A stretch of DNA of 61,746 nt. Source: Cryobacterium shii. Its GTDB lineage: Bacteria; Actinomycetota; Actinomycetes; Actinomycetales; Microbacteriaceae. The notes beneath the pieces are model-generated. The model saw only the letters and a program-made list of their open reading frames with translations. It was not told the origin of the DNA and ran no database searches. This document shows positions 55,397 to 61,746 of this stretch, in pieces. A program made the position numbers and the translations under genes. The stretch covers positions 1-61,746 of the forward strand of contig NZ_SOFY01000060.1 of assembly GCF_004402595.1 (NCBI RefSeq), given 5' to 3'. Every line of letters starts with the position of its first letter. Position 1 is the stretch's first letter.

Positions 55397-57166
55397 GTGC
55401 CCCCAATAACGAAGGTCCTCATCGCAAACCGGGGCGAAATCGCCGTCCGGGTGATCCGCGCCGCCAAGGACAGCGGGATCCTCTCGGTCGCCGTCTATGC
55501 CGACCAGGATCGCGACTCGATGCATTCGCACCTCGCCGACGAGGCCTACGGGCTCGACGGCACCACGAGCGCGGAAACGTACCTCGTGATCGAGAAGCTC
55601 CTCTCGGTGGCCAGGCGGTCCGGCGCCGACGCCGTGCACCCCGGCTACGGGTTCCTCGCCGAGAACGCCGACTTCGCCCGCGCCGTCATCGGCGCCGGCC
55701 TGATCTGGATCGGCCCCTCCCCCGAGGCGATCGAGAAGCTCGGCGACAAGGTGTCCGCCCGGCACGTCGCCGAGAGGGTGCACGCACCGATGGCGCCCGG
55801 CACCCTCAACCCGGTCGTGGATGCCTCCGAGGTCCTCGACTTCGTTGACCTGCACGGCCTGCCGGTCGCGATCAAGGCCGCCTTCGGCGGCGGCGGCCGC
55901 GGCCTGAAGGTCGCCCGCACCCGGGAAGAGGTTCCCGAACTCTTCGACTCCGCCACCCGCGAGGCCGTCGCCGCGTTCGGCCGCGGCGAATGCTTCGTCG
56001 AGAAATACCTGGACAAGCCCCGCCACGTCGAGACCCAGTGTCTCGCCGACGCCCACGGCACCGTCGTGGTGGTCTCCACCCGCGACTGCTCACTGCAGCG
56101 CCGCCACCAGAAGCTGGTCGAGGAGGCGCCCGCGCCGTTCCTCACCGACGCGCAACGCGACGAGATGTACCGCGCCTCCAAGGCGATCCTCGCCGAGGTC
56201 GGCTACGTCGGCGCCGGCACCTGCGAATTCCTGATCGGCCAGGACGGGACGGTGTCCTTCCTCGAGGTCAACACCCGGCTGCAGGTCGAGCACCCCGTGT
56301 CGGAGGAAGTGACCGGCATCGACCTGGTGCGCGAGCAGTTCCGTCTCGCCGAGGGCGGGCACCTCACCTACGGCGACCCGGAACCGATCGGGCACTCCTT
56401 CGAATTCCGGATCAACGGCGAGGATGCCGGCCGCGGCTTCATGCCCGCCCCCGGCCCCGTGCACGTGTTCAAGCCATCCGGCGGCCCCGGCGTGCGCGTC
56501 GACAGCGGCGTGCAGGCCGGAGACGTCATCTCCGGGTCGTTCGACTCCCTGCTGGCGAAGCTGATCGTGACCGGAGCCACCCGGGAAGAGGCCCTCGAGC
56601 GCTCCCGCCGGGCCCTGGACGAGTTCGAAGTGGCCGGCCTGCCGACCGTGCTGCCCTTCCATCGCCGCATCGTGCGCGACCCCGCCTTCGCACCGGCCGA
56701 CGGAGCGCCGTTCTCGATCTACACCCACTGGATCGAAACCGAGTTCCAGAACGACATTGAGCCGTGGAACGGATCCCCGGAAGAACTCACCGGTCCCCAG
56801 AAACGCCACAACGTGGTCGTGGAGGTGGAGGGCCGCCGGATCGAGGTCAGCCTACCCGTGCGGCTGCTCCCCGGCACGGGCTCCGAGAACACGGCCGGCC
56901 CCGCGCCCCGGCGCCGTGGAGGCTCCCACTCGATCCAGACGGCGACGGGCGATGCGGTGCACGCCCCGATGCAGGCGACCATCGTGAAGCTGGCCGTCGC
57001 CGAGGGTGACAGCGTCGTCAAGGGCGACCTGCTGCTCGTACTCGAGGCCATGAAGATGGAGCAGCCGCTGACCGCCCACAAGGACGGCGTGGTCGGCACC
57101 GTCGGCGCCGTCATCGGCGCCACCGTGGCATCCGGTTTCCTGCTGATGGCCGTGCTCGACGCCTGA
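55397..57166 (+). CDS. Acyl-CoA carboxylase alpha subunit: biotin carboxylase plus biotin carboxyl carrier domains (AccA3-like)
   Basis: A 589-residue fusion. Residues 1-450 are the biotin carboxylase: [42 protein letters not shown] (ATP-grasp glycine loop), [16 protein letters not shown]. The last ~75 residues form the BCCP domain with the biotinylated lysine K553 in EAMKMEQ. It supplies carboxybiotin to the AccD-type beta subunit at 48068-49672 and is the substrate of BirA. It ends 113 nt before the convergent lpdA, with a shared terminator. Confidence 0.95.
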   Translation: MPPITKVLIANRGEIAVRVIRAAKDSGILSVAVYADQDRDSMHSHLADEAYGLDGTTSAETYLVIEKLLSVARRSGADAVHPGYGFLAENADFARAVIGAGLIWIGPSPEAIEKLGDKVSARHVAERVHAPMAPGTLNPVVDASEVLDFVDLHGLPVAIKAAFGGGGRGLKVARTREEVPELFDSATREAVAAFGRGECFVEKYLDKPRHVETQCLADAHGTVVVVSTRDCSLQRRHQKLVEEAPAPFLTDAQRDEMYRASKAILAEVGYVGAGTCEFLIGQDGTVSFLEVNTRLQVEHPVSEEVTGIDLVREQFRLAEGGHLTYGDPEPIGHSFEFRINGEDAGRGFMPAPGPVHVFKPSGGPGVRVDSGVQAGDVISGSFDSLLAKLIVTGATREEALERSRRALDEFEVAGLPTVLPFHRRIVRDPAFAPADGAPFSIYTHWIETEFQNDIEPWNGSPEELTGPQKRHNVVVEVEGRRIEVSLPVRLLPGTGSENTAGPAPRRRGGSHSIQTATGDAVHAPMQATIVKLAVAEGDSVVKGDLLLVLEAMKMEQPLTAHKDGVVGTVGAVIGATVASGFLLMAVLDA

Positions 57167-57204
57167 CGCCCGGCCTCAGGTCTCGGCTCCATTCCGCTCA
57201 GTCG

Positions 57205-57247
57205 CACCAAAAAAACCCTCATTCCGGGAACGAGGGTTTTTTTGGTG
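57205..57247. terminator. Bidirectional intrinsic terminator between accA and lpdA
   Basis: Arms 57205-57220 and 57232-57247 pair perfectly over 16 bp: a 5-bp GC-rich core next to the loop, a 7-bp A:T run, then a CACC/GGTG clamp. A T7 run follows the core on either strand, so it works in both directions for the convergent accA and lpdA transcripts. Confidence 0.92.
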
Positions 57248-57279
57248 TGACGCGGCGAAGATCTCGCCGCGGCCCGGGG

Positions 57280-58716
57280 CTACTGCACGATGTGCATGGC
57301 GCGGGCGGCATCCGAGATCGAGTGCGTCAGCGACGGGTAGACCGGGAACGCCATCGCGACCTCGTCGACGGTGAGCCGGTGCTCCACGGCCAGCGCCAGC
57401 GGGAAGATCAGCTCGCTCGCCTTGGGCGCCACGATCACGCCGCCGATCACGGTGCCGGTGGTCGTGGTCGCGAACAGCTTGACGAAGCCGTCCTTGATGC
57501 CCATCATCTTGGCCCGCGGGTTGGACGAGAGCGGCAGCTTGTGGATGATGCCGCGGGTGAGGCCGTCCTCGATCTGCTTCTGGGTCCAGCCCACGGTGGC
57601 GATCTCCGGCTGGGTGAAGATGTTGGCCGAGACGTTGCGAATCTCGATCGGCTTGACCGCGTCGCCCATGGCGTGGAACACGGCGGTGCGCCCCATCATC
57701 GAGGCGACGGATGCCAGCGGCAGCTCCGTCGTGCAATCGCCGGCCGCGTAGATGTTCGGGATGGACGTGCGCGCGACCCGGTTCACCCGGATATGCCCGG
57801 ATTCGGTGAGCTGCACGCCCGCCTCCTCGAGCCCGATCCCGGCCGTGTTCGGAATGGACCCCACCGCGATCAGGCAGTGGCTGCCCTCGACCGTGCGACC
57901 GTCGGAGAGCGTGGCCAGCACGCCGGTCTCCGTGCGCACGACCGAGGCGGCGCGGGACTTGCTGAGCACGACCATGCCGTTGCGTTTGAAGACGTTCTCG
58001 ATCACGGCGGCCGCGTCCGCGTCCTCGCCGGGCAGAACCTGGTCGCGGCTGGAGATCAGCGTGACCCGGGCGCCGAGGGCGCGATAGGCGGACGCGAACT
58101 CGGCGCCGGTCACGCCGGAGCCGACCACGATGAGGTGCTCGGGCACCGCGCGCAGGTTGTAGAGCTCGGTCCAGCTGAGGATGCGTTCGCCGTCGGGGAT
58201 CGCGGTCGGCAGGATGCGCGGGGTCGCGCCGACGGAGACGACGATCGTGTCCGCCTCGATCCGGTCGAAGTCGATGCCGGAGCCGTCCTCGGCCGTCGAG
58301 ACGATCAGACCGCTGGTGCCGTCGAGGCGGCCGTGGCCGCTGACGAGGTTCACGCCGGCGCGCATCAGCGTCGCCTTCATGTCCTCGGACTGTTGGCGGG
58401 CCAGGGCCAGGAGCCGCTTGTTGACCGCGGCGAGGTTGATGGCCACTTCCGGGCGGGCCGGCTTGCCCAGCTCGTTGCGCACGAACAGCTGCACGCCGAG
58501 GTCGGTGGCCTCGCCGATGGAGTTGGTGGCCTCGGCGGTGGAGATGAGGGACTTGGAGGGGACGACATCCGTGATCACGGCGGAACCGCCGACACCGACG
58601 CGCTCGACGAGGGTGACCTCGGCCCCCTGCTGGGCGCCGGCGAGGGCGGCTTCGTACCCGCCAGGCCCTCCGCCGAGGATAGCGATGCGCTGCTTGCGTT
58701 CGAACTCGTAGGCCAT
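57280..58716 (-). CDS. lpdA: Lipoamide-dehydrogenase-like NAD(P)H quinone oxidoreductase (LpdA type)
   Basis: A 478-residue flavoprotein with GGGPGGYEAALAGAQQGAEVTLVER, VVPSKSL, VVGSGVTGAEFASA and IYAAGDCTTELPLASVA. The active disulfide (C-x4-C) of true lipoamide dehydrogenase is absent: that segment reads GVGGSAVITDVVPSK. This matches the Rv3303c/LpdA group of NAD(P)H:quinone reductases. ATG at 58716 (GGGAG 9 nt upstream) is preferred over ATG 58722. Confidence 0.9.
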   Translation of the reverse strand: MAYEFERKQRIAILGGGPGGYEAALAGAQQGAEVTLVERVGVGGSAVITDVVPSKSLISTAEATNSIGEATDLGVQLFVRNELGKPARPEVAINLAAVNKRLLALARQQSEDMKATLMRAGVNLVSGHGRLDGTSGLIVSTAEDGSGIDFDRIEADTIVVSVGATPRILPTAIPDGERILSWTELYNLRAVPEHLIVVGSGVTGAEFASAYRALGARVTLISSRDQVLPGEDADAAAVIENVFKRNGMVVLSKSRAASVVRTETGVLATLSDGRTVEGSHCLIAVGSIPNTAGIGLEEAGVQLTESGHIRVNRVARTSIPNIYAAGDCTTELPLASVASMMGRTAVFHAMGDAVKPIEIRNVSANIFTQPEIATVGWTQKQIEDGLTRGIIHKLPLSSNPRAKMMGIKDGFVKLFATTTTGTVIGGVIVAPKASELIFPLALAVEHRLTVDEVAMAFPVYPSLTHSISDAARAMHIVQ

Positions 58717-58773
58717 GCTCATATTCTCCCGTCTCGCGGCGGCCCCCGCCAACCGAGCCCCTCCCCGGCCGAA

Positions 58774-58851
58774 CCAATTCGACGGAGATATGCACGGAAT
58801 CTGACGCTCAGGCCCGTTTTCGGCCCTAAAATCGCAGAATCTCCGTCGAAT
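58774..58851. repeat. Inverted pair of a short dispersed repeat
   Basis: ATTCGACGGAGAT (58777-58789) and its exact reverse complement (58839-58851) bracket about 50 nt with a small GGCC/GGCC inner stem. The same 13-mer with flanking matches occurs again at 101-113. It lies in the 182-nt divergent gap between lpdA and the nucleoside phosphorylase gene and could form a long hairpin or a mobile REP-like unit. Confidence 0.7.
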
Positions 58852-58898
58852 CAGTCACGGGCACGCCGCCGAAAACGAGGAGCAATTAGAATGACGGG

Positions 58899-59732
58899 AT
58901 GCTGATGACCGACATTAATCCGCTCGACGTTCCCGAAACCGATCCGTTCGACGTCGCACGGACCGCCGCGCGGGAGATCGCCGAGGCCACGGGCATCGCC
59001 CGCCACGACATCGCCCTGACCCTGGGCAGCGGCTGGGGCCGCGCCGCCGACCTGATCGGCGAGACCACCCACACCCTCGACGCCGAGGAGATCACGGGCT
59101 TCAGCGCTCCCGCCCTCGCCGGGCACGCCGGCAAGCTCCGCTCGGTGCTGCTGCCCGGCGGCAAGCGCGCGCTCCTGATCGGCGCCCGCACGCACTATTA
59201 CGAGGGCCACGGCGTGCGCCGGGTGGTGCACAGTGTGCGCACCGCTGCCGCCACCGGCGCGACGACCATGATCCTCACCAACGGGGCCGGCGGCATCCGT
59301 GAGACCTGGACGCCCGGCACGCCCGTGCTGATCAGCGACCACATCAACCTCACCGCTGACTCACCGCTCGAGGGTGCGACGTTCGTCGACCTGACCGACC
59401 TGTACTCCCGCCGGCTGCGCGACCTGGCCCGCACCATCGACCCGACGCTCGACGAGGGCGTCTACTGCCAGTTCCGCGGGCCGCACTATGAGACACCGGC
59501 CGAGGTGCAGATGGCCAGGGTCATCGGCGGCCACATCGTCGGCATGTCCACGGCGCTGGAGGCCATCGCGGCCCGCCAGGCCGGGATGGAGGTCCTCGGC
59601 CTCTCCCTGATCACCAACCTCGCGGCCGGGATCCAGACGGAGCCGCTCAGCCATGCCGAGGTGCTCGACGCCGGCAAGTCTGCCGAACCGGTCATCAGCG
59701 CGCTGCTCGCCCGGATCGTGGCCGCACTGTGA
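58899..59732 (+). CDS. Purine nucleoside phosphorylase (trimeric type)
   Basis: A 277-residue type II PNP that cleaves purine nucleosides with phosphate. ALTLGSGWGRAADL (phosphate-binding), HAGKLRSVLL, GARTHYYEGH, ILTNGAGGI and YCQFRGPHYETPAEVQM plus GMSTALEAIAAR are typical. ATG 58899 or 58905 may be used; neither has a near ribosome binding site (GAGGAG is about 18 nt up). The stop overlaps the phosphomutase GTG (GTGA). Confidence 0.93.
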   Translation: MLMTDINPLDVPETDPFDVARTAAREIAEATGIARHDIALTLGSGWGRAADLIGETTHTLDAEEITGFSAPALAGHAGKLRSVLLPGGKRALLIGARTHYYEGHGVRRVVHSVRTAAATGATTMILTNGAGGIRETWTPGTPVLISDHINLTADSPLEGATFVDLTDLYSRRLRDLARTIDPTLDEGVYCQFRGPHYETPAEVQMARVIGGHIVGMSTALEAIAARQAGMEVLGLSLITNLAAGIQTEPLSHAEVLDAGKSAEPVISALLARIVAAL

Positions 59733-61690
59733 GCCTCGCCGACATGAGCGCCGACGGCATCAACCCGGACGGCGTCAACAACCCGGATGCCCTGAACACG
59801 GATGCTCTGAACACGGATGCCCGCAACCCCGGCGAGACCGACGCGACGGCCCGGGGCCGGCACTCCACCCCCTCGGAGAGCACCGCAGACGCAGACGCCG
59901 GCACCGACGCGGCGAACGACGCGCTCCTGCCGAACACGATGGTGCTGGACACCATTCAGCCGGCTGACCCGTCCGGCAACGCCGGCACGGGCGCAACGGA
60001 TGCAACCTCGACCCTGGTCGCCACGGCCGGCGCCTGGCTGAACCAGGACCCCGACCCGGAGACCCAGGCCGAACTGCGCGCCCTCCTCCGCGGGGTCGCC
60101 GACGGCGACGCCGGCGCCCTGGCCGAGCTGCACTCCCGCTTCGACGACCGCCTCGCCTTCGGCACGGCCGGCCTGCGCGGCGCGATCGCCGCCGGCTCCA
60201 ATCGGATGAACCGCGTGCTCGTCTGCCAGGCCGCCGCCGGTCTGGCTGCCTTCCTGATCAAAACCACGCCGCCGGACCGGGTCCCCTCGGTCGTCATCGG
60301 TTATGACGGCCGCAAGAACTCCCAGGTGTTCGCCACCGATTCGGCCGCCGTGATGGCCGGGGCCGGGGTGCGCGCCATCCTGCTCCCCCGCCTGCTCCCT
60401 ACGCCCGTTCTCGCCTTCGCGGTGCGCCACCTCGACGTCGGCGCCGGCGTCATGGTCACCGCCTCGCACAATCCCCCGAACGACAACGGTTACAAGGTCT
60501 ATCTGGGCGGCGCCAACCAGGGTTCCCAGATCGTGTCACCCGACGACGCGGCCATTGCGGCCGAGATCCTGCGCGTCGCCGCCGAGCAGCAGGTTCCGCA
60601 GCTGCCCCGGGCCCCCTACGAGACGGCCCCCGAGTCGGTCGTGCAGGCCTACATCGACGAGACCGCGAGCATCGCCCACCCGCCGCGCGCGCAGGTGACC
60701 ACGGTTTACACGGCGCTGCACGGCGTCGGCTGGGACACCACCCGGCGCGTGCTCGAGGCGGCCGGTTTCGACCTGCCGACCCTGGTCGACGCCCAGATCG
60801 CTCCGGATGGCGCATTCCCCACCGTCGCATTCCCCAACCCGGAGGAACCCGGCGCGATGGACCTCTCCTACGAGACGGCCAGGGAGGTCGGCGCGGAACT
60901 GATCATCGCCAACGACCCCGACGCCGACCGGCTCGCGATCGCCATCCCGCAGGAGGGAACCGCGAGCGGCTACCGCCGGCTCAGCGGCAACGAGGTCGGG
61001 GCCCTCCTTGGCTGGCGGGCCGCGGAGATCGCGTCCGGTGCGCCCGGCCACGGCGGGGCCACGGGCACGCTCGCCTGCTCCATCGTCTCCACCCCCGCCC
61101 TGCAGGCCGTCGCTCAGGCCTACGGGCTGCGGTTCACCGACACCCTCACCGGCTTCAAATGGGTGTCCCGCGCCCCCGGCCTCATCTTCGGTTTCGAAGA
61201 GGCGCTGGGATACCTCGTGAACCCGCGCACCGTGCGGGACAAGGACGGCATCTCCGCGGCAGTCGCGCTGCTGTCCCTGGTCAGCGACCTCAAGGCCGAG
61301 GGTGTCACCCTGGCCGAGCACCTCGACCGGTTCAGCGAACGGTTCGGCCACTTCGCATCCGGTCAGATCTCGGTGCGGGTCACCGACCTGACCGAGATCG
61401 AACGAGTCATGGCCCGGCTGCGGGAGAGCCCCCCGGCCTTCGTCGGACGGATCGCGGTGGACCACATCGACGACCTCGCCGCCGGTTTCAACGGCCTGCC
61501 GCCCAGCGACGTGCTGCGGATCCGGCTCGCCGACGGCTCCCGCGTGATGGTGCGCCCGAGCGGCACCGAGCCCAAGCTCAAGGTCTACCTCGACACCAGC
61601 AGCACCAACGGATCCGTCGCCGAGCGCAAGGCCGCCGCCGAGGAGACCCTCGCCGAACTCGACCGGGGCATGCGCGAACTGATCAAGTAG
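59729..61690 (+). CDS. Phospho-sugar mutase (phosphomannomutase/phosphoglucomutase) with an extended low-complexity N-terminus
   Basis: A 653-residue alpha-D-phosphohexomutase of the PMM/PGM type. From residue ~135 the fold shows FGTAGLRGAIAAGSNRMN, VVIGYDGRKNS, catalytic serine in VTASHNPPNDNGYKVY, metal-binding NDPDADRLAIA, GFKWVSR and the C-terminal VRPSGTEPKLKVY. The first ~95 residues are an Asn/Asp/Ala/Thr-rich tract with repeated Leu-Asn-Thr-Asp units, absent from most homologues. GTG 59729 overlaps the upstream stop (GTGA), but a shorter start (for example ATG near 59939) is possible. Confidence 0.9.
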   Translation: MSLADMSADGINPDGVNNPDALNTDALNTDARNPGETDATARGRHSTPSESTADADAGTDAANDALLPNTMVLDTIQPADPSGNAGTGATDATSTLVATAGAWLNQDPDPETQAELRALLRGVADGDAGALAELHSRFDDRLAFGTAGLRGAIAAGSNRMNRVLVCQAAAGLAAFLIKTTPPDRVPSVVIGYDGRKNSQVFATDSAAVMAGAGVRAILLPRLLPTPVLAFAVRHLDVGAGVMVTASHNPPNDNGYKVYLGGANQGSQIVSPDDAAIAAEILRVAAEQQVPQLPRAPYETAPESVVQAYIDETASIAHPPRAQVTTVYTALHGVGWDTTRRVLEAAGFDLPTLVDAQIAPDGAFPTVAFPNPEEPGAMDLSYETAREVGAELIIANDPDADRLAIAIPQEGTASGYRRLSGNEVGALLGWRAAEIASGAPGHGGATGTLACSIVSTPALQAVAQAYGLRFTDTLTGFKWVSRAPGLIFGFEEALGYLVNPRTVRDKDGISAAVALLSLVSDLKAEGVTLAEHLDRFSERFGHFASGQISVRVTDLTEIERVMARLRESPPAFVGRIAVDHIDDLAAGFNGLPPSDVLRIRLADGSRVMVRPSGTEPKLKVYLDTSSTNGSVAERKAAAEETLAELDRGMRELIK

Positions 61691-61710
61691 CCCGCCACTG
61701 TGGCCGTTCC

Positions 61711-61746
61711 GGTCGAGAGTGCCCGTTGGAACGGGCACTCTCGACC
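61711..61746. repeat. Perfect inverted repeat at the window edge, terminator or repeat element
   Basis: Arms 61711-61727 and 61730-61746 are perfect 17-nt reverse complements with 2 nt between. The left flank CCGTTCC (61704-61710) can pair instead with GGAACGG (61728-61734), giving a competing fold. It starts 20 nt after the mutase stop, so it may terminate that transcript, although the window ends before any T-run could be seen. Confidence 0.7.

Noticed and set aside
57176..58795. 539-codon frame overlapping lpdA in another frame of the same strand
   Set aside because: Arg/His-rich, would cross the bidirectional terminator, no domain.

Overview
The window reads as chromosomal DNA of a high-GC actinobacterium. 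The order of the housekeeping genes, the frequent GTG starts, the start/stop overlaps (ATGA, GTGA, TGATG) and apparent leaderless promoters fit Actinomycetota. Gene content and style suggest Microbacteriaceae (for example a Cryobacterium-like genus), but that genus-level guess is inference. I see no rRNA, tRNA, CRISPR array, transposase, integrase or phage gene.

Layout. (1) 0.1-2.1 kb: a two-gene leftward operon, a CoA-disulfide-reductase/rhodanese fusion and a CsoR/CstR-family repressor that has two cysteines but lacks the copper-ligand histidine. A perfect CsoR-type palindrome lies in front of it, so this looks like a self-regulated persulfide/sulfide response unit. (2) 2.1-37.2 kb: a large cell-surface polysaccharide region. 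It has two tandem O-antigen-ligase/Wzy-like proteins, many GT2 and GT4 glycosyltransferases (one a GT2-GT4 fusion), two flippase-like proteins, DUF2142 and DUF2304 membrane proteins, a secreted lysozyme-like protein with seven tandem repeats, and a mini fatty-acid cassette (ACP, SDR, hexapeptide acyltransferase, KAS III). It ends in a nine-gene, almost fully overlapping leftward operon: Wzm/Wzt-type ABC transporter, membrane acyltransferase, epimerase, glycosyltransferases, second hexapeptide acyltransferase and DegT sugar aminotransferase. Much of 11.5-37 kb looks less GC-rich than its flanks. (3) 37.3-42.7 kb: rhamnose supply (rmlA, rmlC, rmlB, rmlD) with a WbbL-like rhamnosyltransferase and a GT4 enzyme. 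(4) 42.7-61.7 kb: a conserved housekeeping block: LCP protein, purE, purK, GtrA, PH-domain protein, birA, accD/accE, maf, accA, lpdA, purine nucleoside phosphorylase and phosphosugar mutase. From memory this resembles the Mycobacterium tuberculosis Rv3264c-Rv3308 neighbourhood. Here a response regulator/histidine kinase/kinase-like membrane protein operon and a TRAM-type RNA methyltransferase sit between accE and maf.

How the genes may work together. RmlA-D make dTDP-L-rhamnose. The RmlB product dTDP-4-keto-6-deoxyglucose could also feed the DegT aminotransferase to give a 4-amino-4,6-dideoxy sugar nucleotide. The ACP, KAS III and SDR could make a short 3-hydroxyacyl-ACP, and a PglD-like transferase could place that acyl group on the amino sugar. 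The epimerase may convert dTDP-rhamnose to dTDP-6-deoxy-L-talose. Glycosyltransferases assemble the glycan on a lipid carrier, Wzm/Wzt and/or the flippases export it, the Wzy-like proteins polymerise or transfer it, and the LCP protein could attach it to the wall. The dedicated acyl cassette tied to sugar amination, and the seven-repeat secreted protein inside the glycan locus, are the most interesting parts. No stretch of more than about 300 bases lacks a gene; the longest gene-free gaps (about 265 nt at 49919-50184 and 214 nt at 15275-15488) are described as features.
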